The position numbers and the translations under genes are program-made. A DNA stretch of 64,000 bases from Hofstenia miamia (Eukaryota; Xenacoelomorpha; Acoela; Hofsteniidae): assembly GCA_900660155.1 (NCBI GenBank), contig CABFPE010000684.1, positions 89,556-153,555 of the forward strand, read 5' to 3'. Below are positions 1-10,689 of the stretch, in pieces. Positions within the stretch are counted from its first letter, which is position 1. Each line of letters opens with the position of its first letter. The notes beneath the pieces were generated by a model. That model saw nothing but the letters and a program-made list of their open reading frames with translations. It did no database searches and had not been told where the DNA came from.

Positions 1-290
1 TAAATGTTTGCAAAAACGTGGTATTAGCGATCCTCATCAGTACTTCCAATAGTTTACCTTTAGTATCAATGTAGTCTCCCGATGCATTAAGTAATCTGCT
101 CTTTTTGCTTTCCAATTTTCAATTATCAAATCCTATTTTCGCCGCACATTCATCAGTAATAATTGATATTACTGCTCCCGTATCTATAGTGGCTTTGACC
201 ATCACTTCGTTTATTACAACTGTAATTGTATTGGTCTTGATTAGGTCTGTTACGATTAACACGGGTGCACAGTTTACTGGAGGTGGCGCT
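1..290 (-). pseudogene. Retroviral-type aspartic protease start, family-A element
   Basis: On the minus strand the translation carries the protease signature IDTGAVISII (codons around 155-190), the D-T/S-G-A motif of retropepsins, preceded by a VTDL/VINEV beta-strand pattern. It follows the gag tail as expected for Ty3/gypsy (gag, then protease, then RT). The fossil looks broken within this short stretch, and the rest is off the window edge. Confidence 0.7.
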
Positions 291-643
291 CCCTCTAATT
301 TAAAGCATCATCTTTTGTTTCTTCTGTTTGTTCCAATTCGTCTTCATCATCTAATAAGTCTTTTTCCTCTAAATATGCCTCTTCCTCTTCAATAAAATTA
401 ATCTGTCGTTTGCAATATTTCTTCGTATGACCTTTCTTTCCGCACGCCTGACATTTTAGATCTTTTCTATTTATATGTTTTACTGTACCATCTTTTAGTT
501 TTATCTTAATGATTTCGTCCTTTAGTTTTCCATCATTGTCTTTTCTAGTTTTATTTGTTCCGCTTACCATTGCTGGTGTCACTTTTGTTATTGACGTTTT
601 TTCNTTAACACAGGTGCACGGTTTACCTGAGGCGGTGCTCCCT

Positions 644-2137
644 CTAATTTAAAGCATCATCTTTTGTTTCTTCTGTTTGTTCCAATTCGTCTTCATCATC
701 TAATAAGTCTTCTTCCTCAAAATATGCCTCTTCCTCTTCGATAAAATTAATCTGTCGTTTGCAATATTTCTTCGTATGACCTTTCTTTCCACACGCCTGA
801 CATTTTAGATCTTTTCTATTTATATGTTTTACCGTACCGTCTTTCAGTTTTATCTTAATGATTTCGTCCTTTAGTTTTCCATCATCGTCTTTTCTAGTTT
901 TATTTGTTCTGCTTACCATTGCTGGTGTCACTTTCGTTATCAACGATTTTTCGTTAATTCGAGCATTGTTTTCCATCATGACTTGTATTCCCAGACCTTT
1001 CCTTATCATTCTTTCCAGGGAATCATCTGCATCACATTTGATTTCGAATTGTTGCTGGATTGGTTCTGGTAGTCCTTTACATATATGAGAAAACAAATCA
1101 TATTTGGAATACGTGCTCTCTCTTGAACTTAGTTTCAATAGTCTCTCCACCTGTGACATATAATTTCGCAAATCTTCTCGTTTGTTCATCTTTAAACTAT
1201 TTAATAACATACGATATTGACTTTTGAAACTCTCATCATCATAATATCGCTGATACTCTCCAATTAATTTTTTGTAATCTGATTTGGTCTCCAAATCCAA
1301 CACCAAATAATGCTGGTAAGCCGCTCCTCCCAAATATAAAGGGAATCTTGCCGCCGCCTGCTTTTGTATAACTTTCCTCTCTTTCATACTCATTTCAAAC
1401 ATTTGAATCCATTCTTTGAATGTAGGCGAATAGCTATCCACCCTCCCCGTAAATTTCGGGAGTATTGCTTTACATGCTGGTGTCTCACTATCTTCTTCTT
1501 CCAACAGTATTGTTTCCTCATATATTGGCTTTATGTCCGTCGTACTTTTACATTTCTCCTTCACTTGTTTTGTTATGTTTACTACTAACTTTTCAACAAA
1601 TTCGTATTCTGTCTGACAATTTTTATATATTTCAGGTTGTCCTTCCTCTATTGGTACACTTCCGCTTAACTTTTCCGGTTCTTGAATTACAGTGTTTTTA
1701 ATTACTTTGACACTATTTTTCTCTTCCTCTCCTGTTTCTTCGTTAGCTAATGCCGTTAATCGAATTTTGTTGTTCAAATCATCAATCTGAAGTTGCTTTA
1801 AAATGTTGTCTTCTCTCAGGTTAACATTCTCTTCATGCATTTGAGTAATCATTTTCTGTAGATTCTCACTTTGCATCTTTATTTCCTTGTTTGCCTCTAT
1901 TAATTTTTCAATTTGTTTCTGGAATACGTTCCTTTGCTCTGTTAACCTTGAGCTAGTGTCTTGTGTAATTTCTTCGATCTGTTTATCCTTTTCAGCATTT
2001 GCTAATTCGATTTCAAACATGCTTTGAGTTAAGTTTTCTATTTGTAACATCAACTCACGTCTTTCATTATTATTACTTTCTATTATTTTCATTAATTCAG
2101 TTGTTGAAAGTGCTGCATCTTCATTTTCTTGCTGCAA
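644..2137 (-). CDS. gag: Gag of family-A Ty3/gypsy element
   Basis: A 497-residue open frame. Residues about 1-130 are charged and heptad-like, probably coiled coil. A capsid-like segment follows (about 225-390), typical of retrotransposon gag in length and composition, with a W-rich start and a stretch ending in ERMIRKGLGIQ. Near the C terminus there is a basic region and one CCHC zinc knuckle (CQACGKKGHTKKYC, spacing C-x2-C-x4-H-x4-C), then an acidic tail. Gag proteins of this type package the element RNA. It lies just downstream of the LTR and primer-binding site. The frame looks whole. Its last ~95 codons are repeated at 295-582, across the single N at 604, at about 95% identity by eye. 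That could be a scaffold join between two element copies or a real duplication. Confidence 0.85.
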   Translation of the reverse strand: MQQENEDAALSTTELMKIIESNNNERRELMLQIENLTQSMFEIELANAEKDKQIEEITQDTSSRLTEQRNVFQKQIEKLIEANKEIKMQSENLQKMITQMHEENVNLREDNILKQLQIDDLNNKIRLTALANEETGEEEKNSVKVIKNTVIQEPEKLSGSVPIEEGQPEIYKNCQTEYEFVEKLVVNITKQVKEKCKSTTDIKPIYEETILLEEEDSETPACKAILPKFTGRVDSYSPTFKEWIQMFEMSMKERKVIQKQAAARFPLYLGGAAYQHYLVLDLETKSDYKKLIGEYQRYYDDESFKSQYRMLLNSLKMNKREDLRNYMSQVERLLKLSSRESTYSKYDLFSHICKGLPEPIQQQFEIKCDADDSLERMIRKGLGIQVMMENNARINEKSLITKVTPAMVSRTNKTRKDDDGKLKDEIIKIKLKDGTVKHINRKDLKCQACGKKGHTKKYCKRQINFIEEEEAYFEEEDLLDDEDELEQTEETKDDALN

Positions 2138-2493
2138 TACTATCTCTGTTGGGGAATTTTGACTCTCGGGGATGTATTAACAATCGCTGGGGTTGTTTGA
2201 TTTTGGGGTGTCCTCTGCATTTTGGCTTTAGTCCTTTGCTTCTTTCTTGAATTTACCATTTTCATAATTACTAGAGGCAATTGTATAATGGTGTCCTTCA
2301 CCAGTATCATGTACTCACGGTTACTACTGCTCTTGTAGCTTGTTTACTTCTTTATCTTGAGTAAGAAGACACCAGTATCATGTACTCATGGTTATTACTT
2401 ATTTCGTAGTATAATTCTTGTTCATAGCTTTTCGTACTCTTTCATTAACTATTATGCCATCTGTGTTTCTCTCCTTTGTGCACGCTCTTCAAG

Positions 2494-2511
2494 TGCCTGT
2501 CACGGTCGCCA
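2494..2511 (-). promoter_or_regulatory. Primer-binding site of family-A element
   Basis: Directly adjoining the LTR end, the minus strand reads TGGCGACCGTGACAGGCA. A TGG start next to the LTR is the expected match to the 3' CCA of a tRNA. From memory this resembles the tRNA-Arg type site of mdg1/412 elements. The tRNA assignment is an inference. Confidence 0.7.
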
Positions 2512-3141
2512 TGTAGAATCATGTCAATCCACTGTGAGTGTGTTACTTAGAGAAAACTATTACTTTTCTTAGATTAAACGTATCCATAACCTAAGAGCAC
2601 ACAAGGTAAATACAGCTGTTGCCCTCCCCACTGTGGAATAGCTATTAGGAGGCTGCTCCAGCATACCTTTAACCGGATGTGGGAACCACCATACAATTAC
2701 CCTAGCTCGTAAACGTTTAGCTTTCCATCAGAATATATAAAATAACCTGACAAGAGAAAATAAATCCGAAGTAGATTTGCTCATCATTAATTACATCATG
2801 TTCAGTATATTTATAGCACTTGGTAATAAACAACTAAATACTCGACTAGTACCTGTTAATCGTTCTTGTTTACAGTTTTTCCCTCGTTTAATATTTCTGC
2901 TATGATTACGCAATGTCAGCGTTAATTTGACTATACTGTTTGACCATCTTTCGTTTTGTCAAAATACTGTCAAGCATAATTTTAAATATAATTGCACAAA
3001 ACATTTACAAAATGAAATAATCAATCCTATCATGTTTTACATTTTAATCATTATAATCAATATCAATAATTTTAGTCTTTGTTTCCTTCATTCTTTCCTC
3101 TCATCTTGACCACACATGATACTTTGATGGATTATGTCACA
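2512..3141 (-). repeat. 5' LTR of family-A element
   Basis: 630 bp, TG...CA bounded on the minus strand. It aligns with 4419-5725 at both ends: 2512-2577 against 4419-4486, and about 2665-3141 against 5265-5725. The central part differs: this copy has about 90 bp where the solo copy has about 770 bp, so one of the two carries a large indel. Confidence 0.8.
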
Positions 3142-3299
3142 AGATACAGTGATGTCTGCAATTTAAATTTATGCACATAAATGGATTCCCCTTACAAGGG
3201 GCCAAATCAATTTACAAAGAGATATTAAATCATTAATTGTAGAATAACTATCATCAAATCTTATTATTTAATAGACACTAATTGTTATTTTACAAAAAA

Positions 3300-4400
3300 T
3301 GATGCAAATATATATATCATAAATGCATGGTGGTGGCCACTTTACCCGGCTATGTAAGATTATAATTTTAGGCAATATGGACAACTAATCTTTCTAGTAG
3401 GCTGTAATATATTTCTCAATACCATTTTCAAATGTTACTGAGAATACATAATCATATATTTTGTTTAAGTACTTCTTTATCATTTTACAATAATCTGTAA
3501 GAATTGTTTCATAATTAAAGATTGAAGTGAAAATTCAAAGCTTCCATACCAAAATTAATAAGAAATTGCGTTTAAATATCAATAAATGCTAGAACTACAA
3601 CTGGTTATGCCTTGGAAGCAACTAAGTACTACCAGATCAATCAAGAACCATGTGCTTTACATATTCGACTTCCTGTTGAAGAATTAAGAAGTTATTTCTT
3701 GTTGGCTTCAAAAGTTTTTGCAGAATTTCTTACATGTTGCTGTAAGAGTTGCTGATGGGGAGCCTCAAAGTATTTCATAAATTTATTGACAACTTTGTCA
3801 TATTTGTTGCTCTAATTTTAAAGAGAATAAATAATTATTTAAATACTTCCTAATCATAACAGAATTTCTTGGGGAAAATCAATTTAAAAGTGGAAGTACT
3901 ACGCATATTGGCAAGCATCCTGTCGCACACCTGGCCAATTACCCCACTTTACTCTAGAATTAAATTATCATAACAAACATAAATGAAATTTACGTCTTAC
4001 CCAAGTTTAAATTATTTTGCTGTCATCAAAAAGAAGTGTTATTTTAATAGCATGAAGTCACTAATTTCCGTTTCCAGTAAGTGATTTATCACCATTTCCT
4101 TCCAACACAATTATAATGCAACACATCAAACATTTTAAGTCTGACTTTTGATGGCACATAAACTAGACAAGGTTGCTGGAAACAATGCGGCAATTGAGCC
4201 ATTCTTTAGCACTCAAAAGAGTATTTTCATAACCACCTTAAAAAGTAGATATGCTTAATGGTGGCATGGCAGACCCATCCCGCAATATTGAAGCCCTTGT
4301 CTGTATGCTTTTGTCATTGCCAGATGGTCCACCCTAACTGATAAATAAATGGCAGCAGTATTAAGTATGTGAACTTCAATAAACAATAAAACGTTTTATA
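3300..4400 (-). repeat. Inverted segmental-duplication arm A, distal part (matches 34390-35715)
   Basis: The reverse complement matches 34390-35715 along its length. Shared landmarks are AAAATGGGGTAATTGGCCAG, CAATTGCCGC, the CTTGTCT motif and the segment before an AT microsatellite. No coding potential was seen. Together with 6527-7530 it forms one inverted copy of the region around the GPCR gene at 30982-34129. 3142-3299 holds nothing I recognise. Confidence 0.8.
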
Positions 4401-4418
4401 CCCGTTTTATAATGGTAT

Positions 4419-5725
4419 TGTAGAATCATGCCAACTCGCCGTGATGGCCGTACTTAGAGAAAACTGTTACTTTTCTTAGGTTAAACATAACGCGAGGTTG
4501 ACAATTTTCCAATTTCTCTCCTCTACTGTAAATGCGTGGTTCATTAACTTATTTAATATACCGGAGCCTTTGTAGCTACTTAGTTAACCAAACTTATTTA
4601 GATCAAGCAGAGAGATTAGAGAACAGGATCGACGCTCAAATAGAAGCGGCGCACTCTCAGGAACACAATCGCCAGCTGCATCTTACCAATGTAACTGCCA
4701 ACGTAGTAAAGAGAACAATAATGGAATGGTGATGTGCATAGTGAACTCAGTGTAATGGTGATTGCAACTACCTAACAATTTAGTGCATTGATTGTTTTTG
4801 TTATTACGAGCTAATGCAATAAACAAAATGTCGCAACAGTTCTGCTGTGGTAGCTTATTATGAGGCCCTACATTTAATAACCCTACATATAGATAAATAG
4901 ATAACAGCCCTTTATACATGTAAACAATCAATGCCGTCAGCAAGAAATAAGAAATATAAGTCGGCCAAAGGTCTCCCTTACAGAACATTGAGCAACATGT
5001 AACTACTATTAAAGTAACTATATGTAATAATCTATAAAGATACAATCGTAATAGATATTCCAGTATGACTATTGATAAATCATCCATCGTCATGCAACGT
5101 CGTAGAGGTGGTGACAAATAACTTAAGTTTAGTAGTAAGATAATTAACATGTAAGACTCGTAGGTCGCGATAACACTATCTGACAAGCAATGACATTCAG
5201 GAAAGCTATAACGGCAAAAACTCCTATACCTATTCGTAACCTTAGAGTACAACGTAAACTGGAGGTGGGAGACCACCATACAATTACCCTAGTTTGTATA
5301 CGTTTAGCTTTCCATTTAAATATACAAAATGACCTGACAATAGAAAACTAATCCAAAGTAGATTTGCTCATCAATTATTACATCCAATGCATTATATTTA
5401 TAGCACTTTTTGATAAACAATTAAACACTCGACAAGTACCTGCTATTCTTTCTTGTTGACAGTTTTCCCTCGCTTTAATATTTCTGTTAATTTTACGCAA
5501 CGTCAGCTTTAATTTGACTATGCTGTTTGACCATCTTTTGTTTTGTCAAATACCGTCGAGTATAATTTTAAGTATTAACTGCACAAAACATTTTACAAAC
5601 TGAATAATCAATCCTATCATGATTTACAATTAATCATTATAATCAATAATAATTTTAGTCTTTGTTTCGTCATTCTTTTCCTCTCATCCTGACCAATCAT
5701 GATAGTCTTGATAGATTATGTCACA
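4419..5725 (-). repeat. Solo LTR of family A with 4-bp target duplication
   Basis: Both LTR termini are present (minus strand TGTGACATAATC ... GATTCTACA) without internal sequence. It is flanked by gtat at 4415-4418 and gtat at 5726-5729. This is the product of LTR-LTR recombination after insertion. It sits inside the segmental-duplication arm. The long open stretches inside it (4532-4732 and 4683-5279) have no recognisable domain and are taken as chance. Confidence 0.82.
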
Positions 5726-5739
5726 GTATAGCATGTTGT

Positions 5740-5915
5740 AAGACGTCTTAGGCTACGTCTTCTAAACGTCTTACAAATCACCATTTCTGTATGTTGCTGT
5801 ATGCCATCTGTCTTATAGACGTCTTCAAAACTTATCCACGGCATCTTCTAGACGTTTTCTAATCATTTTCTTAACGTTTTCTAAACGTTTTCTAAACCCT
5901 GTTTGCGGCGTCTAT
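5740..5915. repeat. Irregular decamer repeat (AACGTTTTCT / GACGTCTTCT)
   Basis: About ten imperfect copies of a 10-bp unit, with variants ACGTCTTCTA and AACGTTTTCTA. Several contain the palindromes AAGACGTCTT or AACGTT. It lies between the solo LTR and the mariner and is rich in CpG in an otherwise CpG-poor stretch. Confidence 0.6.
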
Positions 5916-5920
5916 ATATA

Positions 5921-6479
5921 CGAGGGTGAGTCAAAAAGTAATGATAATATCTATGCCATTTGAAAAATTTAAGTAGAAGGAAAACAAGTTTTGTCTTATT
6001 TGAAATAGCTATTCATACCCGTGATTTGAACTGAGTTTGAATTTGCTTACACTGCTGTCAGCCTCTTAAAACCAATTCAAAGTCTAGCGTTTTACGCTAT
6101 ATAAGGTTCAATCAATGGAGAGTACCAAAATTGAAATTCGCAGCAATGTCAAGTTTCTAACGAAACTTGGTTGGAAGCCGGCTGACATCATTAATGCATT
6201 GAGCTCTGTCTACGAGGATAGTGCTCCTCCAGATCCCACTGTCTACCGATGGATTCGTGAATTCAAACAGGGCAGAGATTCGGTGGAAGATGAACAAAGG
6301 AGTGGCAGACCAGAAGACATCATCATCGCTGTTCAAAAGGCAGTTGAGCAAGACCAATGAGTGACTATTGATGCTATTGCGGAAGAAGTTGGCATCTCCC
6401 ATGGCAGTGTCCATGCCATCCTAAAAGAGAATCTTGTCACTCTTTTATAAAATTATCATTACTTTTTGACTCTCCCTCA
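5921..6479 (+). mobile_element. Internally deleted mariner element with TA target duplication
   Basis: Terminal inverted repeats are at 5921-5948 (starting CGAGGGTGAGTCAAAAAGTA) and 6452-6479 (reverse complement starting TGAGGGAGAGTCAAAAAGTA), about 28 bp with two mismatches. TA flanks both ends (5919-5920 and 6480-6481). It holds only the N-terminal DNA-binding part of a mariner transposase, so it is a non-autonomous 559-bp derivative. Its right end directly abuts the truncated GPCR exon fragment. Confidence 0.9.
6115..6450 (+). pseudogene. Mariner transposase, N-terminal HTH part
   Basis: The frame from 6115 encodes the mariner paired-like helix-turn-helix domain: EIRSNVKFLTKLG, then TVYRWIREFKQGR, then EQRSGRP, the well-known RSGRP linker. 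After an in-frame TGA at 6358 the same frame continues with TIDAIAEEVGISHGSVHAIL, the second HTH, and ends at 6450. The catalytic DD34D domain is missing entirely and the right inverted repeat follows at once. It cannot encode an active transposase. Confidence 0.9.
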
Positions 6480-6526
6480 TACATATATGGATCTTGGATA
6501 CTATGGGATTTGCAACCCCCACCCAG

Positions 6527-6716
6527 TCTTTTAATTGAAATATTCTCCATAGTTCCAGCATTCGTGATAGAAATTCGAAAAGCTATTAGAATATTGCAAG
6601 CAACAACCAGAACAATGGGTGTAAATTCTCTAATTATGATCAAAATGATAGCAGACAGATTTTGCACATACCATTTTGACAATCATAGTGAGCAGCTGGC
6701 ACTGGAGCTCTAATAG
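6527..6716 (-). pseudogene. GPCR exon-3 fragment (ECL2 to ICL3)
   Basis: The minus-strand translation shows HYDCQNGMCK, then IREFTPIVLVVACNILIAFRISI, then AGTMENISIKRL. This is nearly identical in order and sequence to residues ~160-221 of the GPCR at 30982-34129 (ECL2, TM5, ICL3). The match stops where the mariner right end begins (about 6526) and resumes in non-coding sequence further up. It is a relic of a duplicated receptor gene, not an expressed exon. Confidence 0.85.
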
Positions 6717-7530
6717 TGAAATAGTTAAAGATAATAGTTGCAAAGTTTTATTCTAAATTTCGTTGAAGGATATTACTTTATTAAAAACAAAAACTAATTA
6801 ATTCAATAAAAATGTAAACATAAAATTTTTTGACAATATTTAAATGTCTAATTAAAAATAATGTATATTTAAACTTAGATGCAGAAAAATGTTATATATA
6901 AATTATGATGATGAGTTACTCCTTGATGAATTAAGTGGTATTTCTTGGATATACATACATTAATCATAATAAAATATAATTATTGCAAAATTCTAAACAA
7001 AACTGCATTTTCTATTTTTTCTGCAATCCAAAATTCCACTGAGAAATCTGGTGACTTCTTTTAGAATGCCTTTAATTGGGAATGATATTTTACATGGATG
7101 TTAAATTTTGCAAATACTAGTTTAGATTTATGGCATCCTCAGGAGTGTACCCTAGCCGCCTTGCTAAAGTTGCAATAAAACTTGTTTTGGATGATATTAA
7201 ATTTTAAGAAATTAAATTTTGTAAAAATATATTATATAATGTCATTCCAAATTTGGAGTCCCTTGTTAATATGCAGCCATTGATATGCTTTTTATTAATG
7301 CAACAATGTTTGTTTTCATTAAAATTCGAGTTAGTATTTAGTGATAAAACAAATAGAAAGGTAGGAATCATTTTGGTGCTCAAACATTTATCATTTTTGA
7401 ATATCATTTTTGTGTTTGCATATCTTATCTAGTGCATGTTGATTAAGCATAAAATATTCTTTACTTTTAACAATTTCTTTACCCTGCAGAGCTACAATTT
7501 TTCAAATAAATATTTCTTGATTTTCAAGTT
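6527..7530 (-). repeat. Inverted segmental-duplication arm A, proximal part (matches 32530-33910)
   Basis: Read on the minus strand, this matches the second intron and start of exon 3 of the GPCR gene at 30982-34129 in the same order. The segment at 7080-7275 corresponds to the reverse complement of 32750-32975, and about 6950-7080 corresponds to 33000-33180. Landmarks are AATTTTGCAATAATTATATT and CCAAATTTGGAGTCCCTT. Similarity fades beyond ~7530. No further exons were found here. Confidence 0.8.
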
Positions 7531-7849
7531 ACCTTGATTCTTGTAAAGAATGGGGTTTTTATACCACAATATAAACCAATTTATCAATGCACTTGAAATT
7601 AAATGGAATCCTTAAGTAACAAAAGATACTAGTCTTTTAAATTGAGATATGCATATGAAAAATTTAGTTATAGTTGTTAGGTTAATAGCAACTATTATAT
7701 CACTTGATATTGGATTATTAACAAAATGCTCTTAATTTACACATCTGCTACTTTCAGTATGTGAATTAATATGTTAATTGATTCCACTGCAAGATTGGCA
7801 GAAAGGAAGCTAGCAATATCTCTAATAAAAACTGATAGTTTCACTTTTG

Positions 7850-10650
7850 ATATTAACTGTGATTAATATTTCAGATAACAATTACTATTTTGATAAATTC
7901 CATCTTCAAACATCCAACTGGGCATTCACCTGATGCTGATCCACTGATTAATAACTAATCAATTCAACCATTCATCTTTTAATCACCCACACCTCATCTC
8001 AAAACGCAAATATTGTGACTTAGATTAGTGCAGTGCTAATAATGCTAGCAACACAATTTGACTTACTCTCAGTTCTAAATACTCTTGTAGAATCTCCAAA
8101 TAGGCCAATTACAAGTAAATTAAATCCTTTAATTTTATTATTGATCTGTTTGGCAGGAAGGGATCTAACTAACTCTGATCACTACAGTGATTTATTGAAT
8201 TCCACCAATATAAATTGTTCAAATATTTAGGTGTAGTCTCCATGCAGTGATTCCTCCCTGTGGGCATCTGCCCAATGCTGTTCACCACATCAACAACTAA
8301 TCCAGTTCAACATCTATCTTGAGTTGTCACCAGCAGTCAGCTCAAAGGATATTTATTATGTGCGAATTAGCTTACAGTGGTGTGGATAATAGACTTGACA
8401 CAATTTGACTTATCTCACTTGTGGTTTCTAGTTGTTGTGCAGATCAACTAATCACTTTAATTATCACTTGTGTTATGCAACCTGACATTTCACTAGCTGT
8501 TTATTACTTGACAGATGTAGAATTATTGAGATTAGTAGTAATACTAACTTGCCATAATCAAAAACTATCAGCAAGCAATCACGTATATAATAAATAAATA
8601 GCAGCTTCCTATCCTACACTTAATACTAATGCACAAACAATCTATGGTCACATTATTGGTCACATTATCATAAAAAATTTGGATCTAAAATACAAAGATG
8701 TATCCTACATTTGGCTCATTATCCATTTCCAAATATATTATGGTATACCTGTTTAAAACAAAAGATAGCTAGCTAAGCAGACTATAGAAAAACCTTAATC
8801 ATATCCCTAACATAAAGGCATTCATGATCAGGGGCATAGAACCTTGAATCGTCCTCATCATGGAATCCTGACCACTACTTTGCATGAACTGCTTAGCTAG
8901 ACATTAATATTAAATTATCAAGCCATGAAATTAGAAGTAAATTGAAATTAGTTCCTAAGAATATAGTTCATCACACTGAAACTGTAGTTTCTATATTTAT
9001 ACTCTAGAATCAAGAAGCAACTACCTGTCAAATCTAAATTTCAAATTCACATAGACTCATCTGTGTGATTCACTAAAATTAACAAGGAGTGATTCATCCT
9101 CAGAGTTTTTGCTAAATGAATTTGTTGACAAGCACTTGCTTGTACATTAATTATATTTGATTAAAAAATCTTGGTTAGTTAATTCAATCACATTTGTTGC
9201 TGAATTTGATTATTGTCTTTCTGTTTAATATTAGTTTTCTTAGCAGCTTTAGTGTTGGATTATGCTACACCCTGATTGCATTTAACAGCACTGTGTGTGA
9301 TTTAATTACAAGCAAGCAACTGGGAATTACACTGGCTGCATAATAAAAAGATGTAACTTATTGATAACAAAATAGCAGCTTCCTAGCCTATATTTAATCA
9401 ATTAATATAATGGTCTCTTATCAGTCAATTATGGAAACAATTTTGCATCTAATGCAGATATAGTTAATCCTTAGTTTCAGCTAACTAGCCTATATTGAAT
9501 TTGTTACTATATGCAAACTGAAATTGATTGATAGCCAGCTAGTGAACAGTTAAGAAAAACCCCTATCTGTAGTCATAACCTAAGTGTATTTCATAGTCAG
9601 GGACTACTAACCTAGAATAGTTGTAGCAATAATCCTGACCACTAGTTTGCACAAATTACTTAGCTGTGCATTGTATTTAATATTAATCAAACCATATACA
9701 AAAGCAAAGTAATTCTGAAGAATTTATTTCATCACTATTTCTAAAGCTTTGCATCTATTTATACTAATTCCAGTAAATATGATTTCATTCATTTTACCAT
9801 CAAAATAAGTACCTATTTTTTCTATTTTTCTTTCCCATGTTTTAAGTTCTGTGTGGTCTCACTAATATTTATGAGGAGTGTATTGTCCTCAGATTTTTTT
9901 CAAAAGTGGGTATGACAAATATTTGTTCATACAATTATAATTTGTCAAAAATCACTAATAGTGTAGAATCTGTACCAGGCTCTAGACATTAAGGAAAGCA
10001 AGGCAATACAGTTGCTTAGCAGGTAGTCTCAGGGTAGTGGCCATGATTCCACTGTAATATGATTGTATTTAATTTATTGCATTTATTAACTGTCATTAAC
10101 TTAAATTGATTAATTCTTCTTTAGATCATCAGATGTTCAAAGGGCTGAGGCTTGAAGTGGATCCATGCAGCAAGAGATGAGAAGGGCTAGTTAGTGATAG
10201 CTTCCATGTTATGGAGATCAAGCTATGATTCACCAGGCATCTGCCTGAAGCTGTTCTCCTTTTCAGCAACAAATCCAGTAAACCTAACTTAAATGCATTT
10301 TATCAATGAGGGATGAAGAACCTTGAATCTTTTCCATTATGGGATCCTGACCACTACTCAGCACAAACTGTTTAGCTAGACATATTAATTAATCAAATCA
10401 TAATTAAGAGCAAAATAAGAATTCCAAAGAGTATACTTCATCTCTCTATTTATACTTTTTTTTAAAACAAGTACCTGTTGATTTCATTCTAAATTAATAA
10501 GAAACTTCTGGCTAGTTTACTAAGAATATGAGAAATGATTTCACTCTAAGATTTTTGCCAAATTAATTCATTGGCAAGTATTTACTTGTAAAATTTTATA
10601 TTTGATTTAAAAATCTTGGTTAGCAAAATATCATCTTAATTAATTTTAAT
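7850..10650 (+). repeat. Array of diverged family-B LTR copies (three or four), plus orientation
   Basis: Three clear direct repeats lie around 8840-9190, 9600-9960 and 10310-10640, with landmarks such as ATCCTGACCACTACT, CTTAGCTAGACAT and ATTTGATT-AAAAATCTTGG. Partial upstream modules lie around 7920-8020, 8230-8300 and 10200-10280 (CATCTGCC, then GCTGTTC). Their reverse complements align with the LTR at 19807-20944. They are therefore old copies of the same LTR inserted in the opposite orientation. No coding region was seen. 7531-7849 holds nothing recognisable. Confidence 0.6.
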
Positions 10651-10689
10651 CATCTTTCTTTGTTACTTTTCAAACTTGGTTTATCCTAA

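Larger units (their letters stand above)
1..3141 (-). mobile_element. Ty3/gypsy LTR element, family A (5' part only; continues off the left edge)
   Basis: Read on the minus strand, this is LTR (3141 to 2512), primer-binding site (2511 to 2494), leader, gag (2137 to 644) and the start of an aspartic protease (about 290 to 130). The rest of pol and the second LTR lie outside the window. The LTR ends are TGTGACATAATC and GATTCTACA. The same LTR occurs alone at 4419-5725, which confirms both boundaries. The 4-bp target duplication of that solo copy and the primer-binding site both suggest an mdg1/412-like Ty3/gypsy lineage (inference from memory). Gag looks whole, while the protease end looks broken or mis-assembled next to an N at 604. 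Divergence from the solo LTR suggests this is not a very recent insertion. Confidence 0.8.

Noticed and set aside
4683-5279. 198-aa minus-strand open frame inside the solo LTR
   Set aside because: It lies entirely within the LTR, has no domain, and the other LTR copy lacks the matching middle part.
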